Positions 9,065 through 20,460 of a stretch of 64,000 nucleotides of DNA are shown here, in pieces (position 1 is the stretch's first letter; each line of letters opens with the position of its first letter). Below the pieces are notes generated by a model. It saw only the letters and a program-made list of their open reading frames with translations. It was not told the DNA's origin and made no database searches. Origin of the DNA: Siphonodentalium dalli (lineage: Eukaryota > Mollusca > Scaphopoda > Gadilida > Siphonodentaliidae); contig CP136066.1 of NCBI GenBank assembly GCA_032622095.1, forward strand, positions 90,293,319 through 90,357,318. The letters run 5' to 3'. The translations under genes were made by a program, and so were the position numbers.

Positions 9065-12000
9065 AGACTAGCCGATGAGCCCGACGTTGTCCGGGCTATT
9101 CAAAGACCAAATTTCAAGTCGATAGCTCCACCCGTTTCCGAGATCTGGTTTGCACATGCGCGAAGCTGGTGTCGCACCGGCTCGGCGACCCGACAAAATT
9201 CGTATCCGGGGCAAGATACATTCACATACCAAATTTCAAGTCGATAGCTCCTCCCGTTTCCGAGATCTGGTCTGCGCATGCGCGAAGCTGGCGTCGCACC
9301 GGCTCGGCGACCCGATAAAATTCGTATCCGGGGCAAGATACATTCACATACCAAATTTCAAGTCGATAGCTCCACCCGTTTCCAAGATCTCGTCTGTGCG
9401 TGCGCGATGCTGACGTCGCACGGGCTCTGCGACCCGATAAAATTCGTATCCGGGGCAAGATACAATCACATAGCAAATTTCAAGTCGATAGCTCCACCCG
9501 TTTCCGAGATCTCGTCTGCGCATGCGCTGCACGGCGTCGCACGGGCTCGCCAATACGACAACGACGACCGCCTGGTCAAACTACACACAAAGACCAAGTT
9601 TCGTCCCGATCGGTCGAGAATCGTAGATTTGTATAAATGACAGACAGACATACATACAGACAGACTGAAGTCTTCAAAATATATTATAGACTAGCCGATG
9701 AGCCCGACGTTGTCCGGGCTATTCAAGACCCAAATTTCAAGTCGATAGCTCTACCCGTTTCCGAGATCTGGTCTGTGCATGCGCGAAGCTGGCGTCGCAC
9801 GGGCTCCGTGACCCATAAAATTCGTATCCGGGGCAAGATACTTCACATAAAAAAATTCAAGTCGATAGCTCAACCCGTTTCCGATATCTGGTCGGCAAAT
9901 GCGCGAAGCTTGTGTCGCACGGGCTCGGCGACCCGATAAAATTCGTATCCGGGGCAAGATACATTCACATAGCAAATTTCAAGTCGATAGCTCCACCCGT
10001 TTCCGAGATCTCGTCTGCGCATGCGCGAAACTGGCGTCGCACGGGCTCGGTGACACGATAAAATTCGTATCCGGGGCAAGATACATTCACATAGCAAATT
10101 TCAAGTCGATAGCTCCACCCGTTTCCGAGATCTCGTCTGCGCATGCGCGAAGCAGGCGCCGCACGGGCTCGCCAATACGACAAAGTCGACCGCCTGGTCA
10201 AACTACACACACGTACCAAGTTTCGTCCCGATCGGTCGAGAATCGTAGATTTGTATTAATGACAAACAAACAAACAGACAAACAGACAGAGGTCTTCAAA
10301 ATATATATGAGACTAGCCGATGAGCCCGACGTTGTCCGGGTTATTCAAATACCAAATTTCAAGTCGATAGCTCCACCCGTTTCCGAGATCTGGTCTGCGC
10401 ATGCGCGAAGCTGGCGTCGCACGGGCTCGTCGACCCGATAAAATTCGTATCCGGGGCAAGATACATTCTAATACAAAATTTCAAGTCGATAGCTCCGCCC
10501 GTTTCCTAGTTCTGGTATGCGCATGCGCGAAGCTTGCGTCGCACGGGCTCTGCGACCCGATAAAATTCGTATCCGGGGCAAGATACATTCACATAGCAAA
10601 TTTCAAGTCGATAGCTCCACCCGTTTCCCGAGATCTCGTCTGCGCATGCGCTGCATGGGCGTCGCACGGGCTCGCCAATACGACAACGACGACCGCCTGG
10701 TCAAACTATACACAAAGACCAAGTTTCGTCCCGATCGGTCTAGAATCGTAGATTTGTATAAATGACAGACAGACATACATACAGACAGACAGAAGTCTTC
10801 AAAATATATTATAGACTAGCCGATGAGCCCGACGTTGTCCGGGCTATTCAAAACCCAAATTTCAAGTCGATAGCTCTACCCGTTTCCGAGATCTGGTCTG
10901 CGCATGCGCGAATCTGGCGTCGCACGGGCTCCGTGACCCATAAAATTCGTATCCGGGGCAAGATACTGCACATACCAAATTTCAAGTCGATAGCTCCACC
11001 CGTTTCCGAGATCTGGTTTTCAAATGCGCGAAGCTTGTGTCGCACGGGCTCGGCGACCCGATAAAATTCGTATCCGGGGCAAGATACATTCACATACCAA
11101 ATTTCAAGTCGATAGCTCCACCCGTTTCCGAGATCTCGTCTGCGCATGCGCGAAACGGGCGCCGCACGGGCTCGGCGACCCGATAATATTCGTATCCGTG
11201 GCAAGATACATTCACATAGCAAATTTCAAGTCGATAGCTCCACCCGTTTCCAAGATCTCGTCTGCGCATGCGCGAAGCGGGCGCCGCACGGGCTCGCCAA
11301 TACGACAACGTCCACCGCCTGGTCAATCTACACACAGGTACCAAGCTTCGTCCCGATCGGTCGAGAATCGTAGATTTGTATATATGACAAACAGACAGAC
11401 AGACAGAGGTATTCAAAATATATATGAGACTAGCCGACGAGCCCGACGTTGTCCGGGCTATTCAAAAACCAAATTTCAAGTCGATAGCTCCACCCGTTTC
11501 CGAGATCTGGTCCGCGCATGCGCGAAGCTGGCGTCGCACGGACTCGGCTACCCGATAAAATTCGTATCCGGGGCAAGATACATTCACATAGCAAATTTCA
11601 AGTCGATAGCTCCACCCGTTTCCGAGATCTCGTCTGCGCATGCGCGAAGCAGGCGCCGCACGGACTCGCCAATACGACAAAGTCGACCGCCTGGTCAAAC
11701 TACACACACGTACCAAGTTTCGTCCCGATCGGTCGAGAATCGTAGATTTGTATTAATGACAAACAAACATACAGACAAACAGACAGAGGTCTTCAAAATA
11801 TATATGAGACTCGCCGATGAGCCCGACGTTGTCCGGGTTATTCAAATACCAAATTTCAAGTCGATAGCTCCACCCGTTTCCGAGATCGGGTCTGCGCATG
11901 CGCGAAGCTGGCGTCGCACGGGCTCGTCGACCCGATAAAATTCGTATCCGGGGCAAGATACATTCACATACAAAATTTCAAGTCGATAGCTCCGCCCGTT

Positions 12001-14604
12001 TCCTAGTTCTGGTATGCGCATGCGTGAAGCTTGCGTCGCACGGGCTCGGCGACCCGATAAAATTCGTATCCGGGGCAAGATTCATTCACATAGCAAATTT
12101 CAAGTCGATAGCTCCACCCGTTTCCGAGATCTCGTCTGCGCATGCGCGAAGCTGACGTCGCACGGGCTCTGCGACCCGATAAAATTCGTAACCGGGGCAA
12201 GATACATTCACATAGCAAATTTCAAGTCGATAGCTCAACCCGTTTCCCGAGATCTCGTCTGCGCATGCGCTGCACGGGCGTCGCACGGGCACGCCAATAC
12301 GACAACGACGACCGCCTGGTCAAACTACACACAAAGACCAAGTTTCGTCCCGATCGGTCTAGAATCGTAGATTTGTATAAATGACAGACAGACATACATA
12401 CAGACAGACAGATGTCTTCAAAATATATTATAGACTAGCCGATGAGCCCGACGTTTTCCGGGCTATTCAAAACCCAAATTTCAAGTCGATAGCTCTACCC
12501 GTTTCCGAGATCTGGTCTGCGCATGCGCGAATCTGGCGTCGCACGGGCTCCGTGACCCATAAAATTCTTATCCGGGGCAAGATACTTCACATACCAAATT
12601 TCAAGTCGATAGCTCCACCCGTTTCCGAGATCTGGTTTTCAAATGCGCGAAGCTTGTGTCGCACGGGCTCGGCGACCCGATAAAATTCGTATCCGGGGCA
12701 AGATACATTCACATACCAAATTTCAAGTCGATAGCTCCACCCGTTTCCGAGATCTCGTCTGCGCATGCGCTGCATGGGCGTCGCACGGGCTCGCCAATAC
12801 GACAACGACCACCGCCTGGTCAATCTACACACAGGTACCAAGTTTCGTCCCGATCGGTCGAGAATCGTAGATTTGTATATATGACAAACAGACAGACAGA
12901 CAGACAGAGGTCTTCAAAATATATATGAGACTAGCCGATGAGCCCGACGTTGTCCGGGCTATTCAAAAACCAAATTTCAAGTCGATAGCTCCACCCGTTT
13001 CCGAGATCTGGTCTGCGCATGCGCGAAGCTGGCGTCGCACGGGCTCGGCTACCCGATAAAATTCGTATCCGGGGCAAGATACATTCACATACCAAATTTC
13101 AAGTCGATAGCTCCACCCGTTTCCGATATCTCGTCTGCGCATGCGCGAAGCTGGCGTCGCACGGGCTCTGCGACCCGATAAAATTCGTATCCGGGGCAAG
13201 ATACAATCACATAGCAAATTTCAAGTCGATAGCTCCACCCGTTTCCGAGATCTCGTCTGCGCATGCGCTGCACGGCGTCGCACGGGCTCGCCAATACGAC
13301 AACGACGACCGCCTGGTCAAACTACACACAAAGACCAAGTTTCGTCCCGATCGGTCGAGAATCGTAGATTTGTATAAATGACAGACAGACATACATACAT
13401 ACAGACATACAGACAGACTGAAGTCTAAAATATATTATAGACTAGCCGATGAGCCCTACGTTGTCCGGGCTATTCAAAACCCAAATTTCAAGTCGATAGC
13501 TCTACCCGTTTCCGAGATCTGGTCTGTGCATGCGCGAAGCTGGCGTCGCACGGGCTCCGTGACCCATAAAATTCGTATCCGGGGCAAGATACTTCACATA
13601 AAAAATTTCAAGTCGATAGCTCAACCCGTTTCCGATATCTGGTCTGCAAATGTGCGAAGCTTGTGTCGCACGGGCTCGGCGACCCGATAAAATTCGTATC
13701 CGGGACAAGATACATTTACATAGCAAATTTCAAGTCGATAGCTCCACCCGTTTCCGAGATCTCGTCTGCGGATGCGCGAAACTGGCGTCGCACGGGCTCG
13801 GTGACCCGATAAAATTCGTATCCGGGGCAAGATACATTCACATACCAAATTTCAAGTCGATAGCTCCACCCGTTTCCGAGATCTCGTCTGCGCATGCGCG
13901 AAGCAGGCGCCGCACGGACTCACCAATACGACAAAGTCGACCGCCTGGTCAAACTACACACACGTACCAAGTTTCGTCCCGATCGGTCGAGAATCGTAGA
14001 TTTGTATTAATGACAAACAAACATACAGACAAACAGACAGAGGTCTTCAAAATATATATGAGTCTAGCCGATGAGCCCGACGTTGTCCGGGTTATTCAAA
14101 TACCAAATTTCAAGTCGATAGCTCCACCCGTTTCCGAGATCTGGTCTGCGCATGCGCGAAGCTGGCGTCGCACGGGCTCGTCGACCCGATAAAATTCGTA
14201 TCCGGGTCAAACTACATTCACATACCAAATTTCAAGTCGATAGCTCCACCCGTTTCCGAGATCTCGTCTGCGCATGCGCGAAGCTGGCGTCGCACGGGCT
14301 CGGCGACCAGTTAAAATTCGTATTCGGGGCAAGATACATTCACATACCAAATTTCAAGTCGATAGCTCCACCCGTTTCCGAGATCTCGTCTGCGCATGCG
14401 CTGCACGGGCGTCGCACGGGCTCGCCAATACGACAACGACCACCGCCTGGTCAAACTACACACACGTACCAAGTTTCGTCCCGATCGGTCGAGAATCGTA
14501 TATTTGTATTAATGACAAACAGACAGACAGACAGAGGTCTTCAAACATATATGAGACTAGCCGATGAGCCCGACGTTGTCCGGGCTATTCAAAAACCAAA
14601 TTTC
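9065..14604 (+). repeat. Composite tandem array of about 122-bp subrepeats
   Basis: Higher-order units begin CTAGCCGATGAGCCCGACG TTGTCCGGGCTATTCAAA at about 9068, 9691, 10313, 10816, 11430, 11810, 12435, 12931, 13441, 14064 and 14555. Each then carries one to four subrepeats of about 122 bases (AAATTTCAAGTCGATAGCTC, CACCCGTTTCCGAGATCT, TGCGCATGCGCGAAG, GTCGCACGGGCTCGGCGAC, AAAATTCGTATCCGGGGCAA). Most close with a unique segment (GACCGCCTGGTCAAACTACA, TTTCGTCCCGATCGGTCGAG), a (GACA)n tract and TCTTCAAAATATAT. Three head types recur, told apart by AACCCAAATTTC, AATACCAAATTTC and AAAACCAAATTTC. Open frames up to about 300 codons occur on both strands but are artefacts of the GC-rich repeats. Confidence 0.85.
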
Positions 14605-14842
14605 ATTATAAATTTTTCATAATAATGTCCGAAGTCTAAGACACAAATTGTCCAAACTAACTGAGCATATTGATGAATATGATATTGTTTGTTTTACAGA
14701 AACCCATTTAAATGTTGGTTTTCCAAGCGAAAAAATACTGCTTCCTAATTATCAGGGGCCAATTAGATTGGATAGAAACGAACGAGGAGGCGGTCTAGCA
14801 AACATATTCCTCAACTCGACTTTGATGATGAAATACTCTAGC
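14605..14842 (+). mobile_element. LINE fragment (endonuclease start), copy A
   Basis: The array breaks off at AAACCAAATTTCA and continues TTATAAATTTTTCAT exactly as at 18313, then encodes the start of an AP-like endonuclease (LSKLTEHIDEYDIVCFTETH, then LNVGFPSEKILLPNYQG). Compared with the longer copy at 18313 it lacks 26 bases after GGTCTAGCAA, which breaks the frame, and similarity ends after GATGAAATACTCT near 14840. Because it shares the same array/LINE junction, it was probably copied together with the array rather than inserted independently. Confidence 0.7.
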
Positions 14843-15900
14843 CTTTTTGCTGAATCGTGAATGCCGGTTATATTGCCGTGTGAAATCCTAGTACCAGATA
14901 ACATTGGGTATGTATATAGCATACCACCTGAAAATGGCTTGAATATCACATACCAAAGCGGGGTGGGGGTGTGTGTGACACCCTCCTTGATCATAGTCTG
15001 TATTCTACAGGGTATGTTAACTGTTTCGTGTTGGTGCAATTGATGTGATTGTTTAATCTCTACCATCTGAAATCTATTTATAGCATATTTTGCTATCTGA
15101 TCAATTGCTACTGATATAAAAAAGGATAAAGATGGGGTGTCTCTTTCCCAAATGTTCTGTTTACATGTACATTTGGGGGTTTATGAGTCAAATAATAACA
15201 GGCAACATGTCCTTCTAACACTAAGAAATAATGTGTTCTTATGAACCAGGACAAAATATGACTATTTCTGGAGCATTACAGCACAGTATTACAAATCTAT
15301 ATTTGTAAGCAGTATGATAATGACAGGAAACATGTCCTCGACTAAGAAATAATTTTTTGGTGTGTATTTCACATCACAGCTCATGCGTATACTCACATTA
15401 GTTTATGTCATTCAAAGGGAGAAACCCATTTAGAAAGTTTAAATGAGACAAAACTACCTCACTGTAGATGTAGTTGCAAGCTACATGTACATGTATTCTG
15501 GTAAATGGCATTGGAACTGAAATAATGATTTTTGTGTCCACCGGTATGTCATGTACCGGTATACATTGCAACTACATGTACATGTACATGTAACTTGCCT
15601 AACATACCATATACATGTATGAAGAGGGAATTTGCAAGTGTTTTTTAATCAAAATTTTAACCCAACTCTTGTTGTCAGTAAGTTTTAACCCATGCAGTTT
15701 AATGAGTTTATATATTTATATATTACATGTGTTTCTATACATGTATTTTATCTTTAGTTAGTGTGTTGTCCTTGAATAAACTTGTATTGCTGCACAATCA
15801 GTTTCCTTAATGTTCTATTATACTAAAACAACTCCATTGATAACAATACCCCTGCATCCCATCAAAATCTACTTCATTGCCATCCTCATCATTTCACTTT
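14843..15900. other. Non-coding stretch with ACATGTAC motifs
   Basis: No gene recognised. Repeated palindromic ACATGTAC and TACATGTA words cluster at about 15480-15620, together with CCGGTATGTCATGTACCGG. The rest is plain AT-rich DNA. Confidence 0.35.
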
Positions 15901-15904
15901 GGTA

Positions 15905-16510
15905 TCCCCACCCAGGTGTACCTTGGTGTTATTCACCCAGGTGTTCCTTGGCGTTTCCTACCCATGTGTACCTTGGTGTTTCCCACCCAGTTGTACCTTG
16001 GTGTTTTCTTACCCAGGTGTACCTTGGTTTTTCTTACCCAGGTGTACCTTGGTGTTTTCCTGCCCATGTGTACCTTGGTGTTTCCTTACCTGGTTGTACC
16101 TTGGGGTTTTCTAACCCAGGTGCATCTCAATGGGAAATCCACCTGGGTAAGAAAACACCAAGGTACACCGGCGTAAGAAAACACCAAGGTACACCTGGGT
16201 TGGAAACATCAAGGTACACCTGGGTGGGGAACACCCAAGTATGAAACATCAGGGTACACCTGGGTGAATAACACCTAGGTACACCTCGGTGGGAAACACC
16301 CAGGTAGGAAACACCAGGGTACACCTGGGTGAATAACACCAACGTAACCTGGGTGGGAAACATCAGGGTACACCTGGGTGAATGGGTGAATAACACCATG
16401 GTACACCTGGGTGGGGAAACACCCATGTAGGAAACACCAGGGTACACATGGGTGGGAAACACCCAGGTAGGGTACACCTGGGTGTGGTCACCTGGGTAAT
16501 TACACCCAGG
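15905..16510. repeat. Inverted minisatellite (CCCAGGTGTACCTTGGTGTT)
   Basis: From 15905 to about 16125 a unit of 23-25 bases (CCCAGGTGTACCTTGGTGTT plus a few) is repeated about nine times. From about 16140 to 16480 the reverse complement (AACACCAAGGTACACCTGGG and variants) is repeated about a dozen times. Together they form a large palindrome with a centre near 16130. Related CACCCAGGT words continue to about 16660. Open frames rich in PGVPW-like repeats are products of the repeat. Confidence 0.85.
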
Positions 16511-16669
16511 TTTATCTATACCAGGGTTTTTATCCAGTTCCAGGTGGGTAAATCATGGTAAAACCCAGGTTTCGCGGGGTCTTGATGGTTGGTGGATGTC
16601 TTGGTAGATAGATTTTTACCTGGGTTTCGGCCCAAAAAACCTGGGTGGATTTACCCAGGTACATTTTTA

Positions 16670-17520
16670 TATGGGAAGAATTGTCCTTGTTCTGATAACA
16701 TAAAGTCTTAGGGGAAGATATGCTTCCGATTAATACATTTGTAATCAAGAAATCAGAAAAGATATTCCACGAAGCTCTGATATTCTAATAGAAATGCATT
16801 TTCACAGTTCACAGTTCACGCCAGAATATGGGAAGATATGCTTCTGATTAATTAATGCTTCTGATTAATTAATGGATGAACAAATGCACAAAACGTAAAG
16901 TATACAGTCTTGTTTTTTCTTGCATGTATCGAGGGCTGCCGGTGAATGATGACGGCACAATTTCGTTATTATTGACCATATTTTAGTGGATGAATGTTAG
17001 TGGGAAGAATTGTCCTTGTTCTGATAATATAAAGTCTTAGGGGAAGATATGCTTCCGATTAATACATTTCAAGTCGATAGCTCCACCCTTTTCCGAGATG
17101 TGGAACTCCAATGGTTATCAAGAAATCAGAAAAGATATTCCACGAAGCTCTGATTCAAGGAGAGTGCATCCCAACAATGTCAACAAATGCACAAAACGTC
17201 AGATCGTGGCGTTTGGTAGACATATAATTCCTGACTAACATATAAAGAGCGATATCTGTGAACGGATTCCTGATATGGAAATAATAAAGAGCGTCTATAT
17301 CATGTTTGATATTCTAATATAAATGCATTTTCACAGTTCACAGTTCACGCCAGAATAGGGGAAGATATGCTTCTGATTAATTAATGGATGAATGTTGATG
17401 ATTACATAAAGTCTTGTGTCTTTTCGTGCAAGTATATAGGGGAAGATATGCTTCTGATTAATTAATGGATGAATGTTGATGATTACATAAAGTCTTGTGT
17501 CTTTTCGTGCATGTATCGTG
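16670..17520 (+). repeat. Scrambled duplicated blocks
   Basis: GGGAAGAATTGTCCTTGTTC plus about 45 further bases occurs at 16673 and again at about 17000. A second block (TTCACAGTTCACAGTTCACG and AGATATGCTTCTGATTAATT) occurs near 16800, 17330 and 17440. A stray array fragment (TTTCAAGTCGATAGCTCCAC) sits at 17068-17093. The stretch looks like repeated local duplication and rearrangement next to the array. Confidence 0.6.
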
Positions 17521-17832
17521 AATGATGACGGCACAATTTCGCTGCATCGCCGAGTTTCTAGTTTGAAATTGAGATTTTTTTTTAATTCCTTCTTAACATT
17601 CTTACAGCCATTACACTTTACTGGCATGCAATGTAATAAATTAATTATGTCACTTGTATTTCTTTTTTGCAATATACATGAGAGGTATATAGTTTAAAAT
17701 TTGGCATTTGGTACTACTTTTCTCCATTTATTTACATGTTATATTCTTTGTATACGATGTCAACAAATGCACAAATGTTGATGAAATGTTCTGATAACAT
17801 AAAGTCTTGTGTCTTTTCGTGCATGTATCGAG

Positions 17833-18312
17833 GGCTGCGCGAAGCTGGCGTCGCACGGGTACATTCACATACAAAATTTCCGAGATCTGGTCTGCAATTG
17901 CCGAGATCTGGTCTGCGCACGCAGTCGCACGGGCTCCATCCGTTTCCGAGATCTCGTCTGCGCATGCGCGAAGCTGGCGTCGCACGGGCTCGGCGACCCG
18001 ATAAAATTCGTATCCGGGTCAAGATACATTCACATAGCAAATTTAAAGTCGATAGCTCCACCCGTTTCCGAGATCTCGTCTGCGCATGCGCGAAGCGGGT
18101 GCCGCACGGGCTCGCCAATACGACAACGACGACCGCCTGGTCAAACTACACACACGTACCAAGTTTCGTCCCGATCGGTCGAGAATCGTAGATTTGTATA
18201 AATGACAAACAAACATACAGACAGACAAACAGACAGACAGAGGTCTTCAAAATATATATGAGACTAGCCGATGAGCCCGACGTTGTCCGGGCTATTCAAA
18301 AACCAAATTTCA
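17833..18312 (+). repeat. Composite array, second segment
   Basis: About two and a half array subrepeats, the first deleted and rearranged, are followed by the closing segment (GACCGCCTGGTCAAACTACA), a (GACA)n tract and a unit head at about 18262. The LINE at 18313 interrupts the next subrepeat after AAACCAAATTTCA. Confidence 0.8.
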
Positions 18313-18330
18313 TTATAAATTTTTCATTAT

Positions 18331-18613
18331 AATGTCCGAAGTCTAAGACACAAATTGTCCAAACTAACTGAGCATATTGATGAATATGATATTGTTTGTT
18401 TTACAGAAACTCATTTAAATGTTGGTTTTCCAAGCGAAAAAATACTGCTTCCTAATTATCAGGGGCCAATTAGATTGGATAGAAACGAACGAGGAGGTGG
18501 TCTAGCAATTTACTTTGCTGACGGTCTCGTATTTAAACATATTCCTCAACTCGACTTTGATGATGAAATACTCTGGTTCGAAATTGGTTCGAAACAAAAA
18601 ATTCTGCTATGTG
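18331..18613 (+). pseudogene. LINE endonuclease, N-terminal part
   Basis: In frame from 18331 the peptide reads NVRSLRHKLSKLTEHIDEYD, then IVCFTETHLN (metal-binding Glu of the AP-like endonuclease) and RLDRNERGGGLAIYF. It runs to KILLC, where the hAT-like insertion begins. The reading resumes without loss at 20170 (VTYRSEKECIESYWKDL). Only the extreme N-terminus is missing, by 5' truncation. Confidence 0.8.
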
Positions 18614-20161
18614 CAGGGGGGGGGGGGGTCGGAAAAAATTTCCAGGCACGTATGATGGGGTGGGTGGGTGTCTCTTGGGTCCAAAAAGCAGTATTTTCCA
18701 TATGCCAATTTTTTTTTCCATTCCTGCTATTGAGTCTTATTTTGATGTGTTTTTAACACAAACGGGTCATATATAGTTAATAGTAATGCTATACTACATA
18801 TAGAGGTTATCAGAAGTTGAATCAGTTGCACAATGGCCAACAATAACCCAAATTCAACTTGATAGAACTAGAAACTGCGCTATTGGAAAAATAAAATTTA
18901 ATCAGGATTCCATCTACTGATACAACAAAATAAGAATAACTATGCAGAACTCAGCTGAAAATAAGTAATAAAATGAAAGCACACTTGACCATATGTGACA
19001 TGGAAATAAAGATATAATAAATAATGGAATAAAATAGACTTTTGACAACGTAAAACATAAAATCTTAACAAATAAATTGAAGGCCAGTCGGGCCAGCTTG
19101 AACAATTTCACATTGTTTTCCATGTTAATGTGGATCAGCTTGTAATGTTAATCACAGTAACGAAGATTTTATCGTCACTGATATCGTGAGCAAAAAAGAA
19201 ATGAAATTGGGCTATCCATCCATATTATTCCCAATTATTACGGAGCCTATTACTTCAGGCAGTGGCTACCAACCTGCCATTACACGCTATAACATGTTTC
19301 CTCAGTTCTGGTTTCTGAGATGCCCCAAGAAGAGTAGCGCGGGTATATCATGGTTATGTTTGGTATTAGCATTATTCTTCAAACTGGGATGAACTGGGAT
19401 GAACAGTTGTATTTCCACATGTTTTGATAAACAATTTGATTCCAGCAATACAGTAATGCCCTAATTAAACGACTCCATAACCACAGCAGAATAATGAGTA
19501 ATTTTTCAGGATTTAGTCGGAAATATGGCTTGTTGTCATTCATCGGAAAGCTCTCCCCGAGAGTTTTCCGATGAATGACAACAAGCCATATTTCCGACTA
19601 AATCCTGAAAAATTACCTATTATTATGCTGTGGTTATTGAGTCGATTAATTAGGGCATTACTGTATATCACATATCAAAATATCAAAATATCAAATAATC
19701 TGAAATTTGTTGTACCGGTACCTGCCGGTACCATGTATTATGTAGAATACTCAAATTTGATTATGTGACTAGATCATGTGACTATATATTATGAAAATGA
19801 ATGTTAATAAAAACTTTGGCACTCTGCCTATATATCCCTTGAAATGTGATTATGTTGACACATTTCTTGATTAATGACACTTATATGATAAATTCAAATA
19901 GTATCGTTATCTCATTATACACTGTTCTATTCAAATATCGCGCAATAAATTATGATAATGCAGGATAATCAGCTATTTGGTTGTCCAAAACTGACCGGAA
20001 AAAAACTTCCTGAAACGGAAAAAAAAGGGTGGGTGTCCAAAATTGCCTGGAAAAAAGGCCGGAAACGGAAGATATTGGGTGGGTGGGTCCCCCGAGGCCG
20101 GAAAAAATTAAAATGATCATACGTGCCTGGAAAAAATTTCCGACCCCCCCCCCCCCCCCCT
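18614..20161. mobile_element. hAT-like non-autonomous element nested in the LINE
   Basis: The ends are CAGGGGGGGG... and ...CCCCCCCCCT, continuing as near-complementary GTCGGAAAAAATTTCC, AGGCACGTATGAT. The flanks GCTATGTG (18606-18613 and 20162-20169) form an 8-bp duplication, as in hAT elements; up to 10 bp can be aligned. Removing the element and one duplication restores the LINE reading ILLCVTYRSE. No transposase frame was found in 1548 bases, so it depends on another element. It contains the palindromic MITE at 19451-19663. Confidence 0.75.
19451..19663. mobile_element. 213-bp palindromic Tc1/mariner-type MITE, copy 1
   Basis: The whole element is a near-perfect palindrome: CAGTAATGCCCTAATTAA at the left and TTAATTAGGGCATTACTG at the right, with arms meeting at GAAAGCTCTCCCCGAGAGTT. 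It is flanked by TA at both ends, and CAGT termini with TA duplication are typical of Tc1/mariner elements. A second copy of the same length is at 33093-33305. Confidence 0.8.
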
Positions 20162-20169
20162 GCTATGTG

Positions 20170-20460
20170 TGACTTATCGATCAGAGAAGGAATGTATAGA
20201 ATCATATTGGAAAGACCTAGAATCCTCTGTTGAAAGCGCTCTTTCGATAAACCCCTCCCTGATTATTGTCGGTGACTTAAATTGTGACCTTTTGAAACAA
20301 TCAGGACCATTGCACGATATACAAAGTAGATGGGCTCTAACGAACGCTATCACCAACCCAACTCGTGACTGGAAGCTCCTCGACCTTGATCGACCCAATT
20401 TTGTTAAGTGATACTCTATCATTCGTTAACGCATCCACTATTGATCTGGGCCACTCAGAC
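20170..20460 (+). pseudogene. LINE endonuclease, C-terminal part
   Basis: Continuation of the endonuclease after the insertion: IIVGDLNCDLL carries the catalytic Asp and Asn, and after a one-base frameshift near 20370 the frame reads SSTLIDPILLSD and LGHSDHYATTIE, with the SDH motif of the family. All key residues are visible although the frame is broken. Confidence 0.8.

Noticed and set aside
9065-14604. Possible hammerhead ribozyme in the unit head (CCGATGAG followed by a hairpin)
   Set aside because: The head resembles the CUGAUGA core and has a CCCGAC/GTCCGGG stem, but the required GAAA after that stem and the cleavage triplet in a closing stem are not seen.
9065-14604. CRISPR array
   Set aside because: The repeats are long, GC-rich and contiguous with no unique spacers, and the window is animal DNA.
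9278-14622. Open frames up to about 300 codons in the composite array, for example at 11024-11938
   Set aside because: Frames are open on both strands and in several phases, and their repeated peptide (DKIRIRGKIHSH, DSSTRFRDLV) follows from the GC-rich 122-base subrepeat. There is no start context, no domain, and frame changes between subunits.
15810-16477. PGVPW-repeat protein, collagen-like or secreted structural protein
   Set aside because: The frames arise from the inverted minisatellite on both strands and shift between units.
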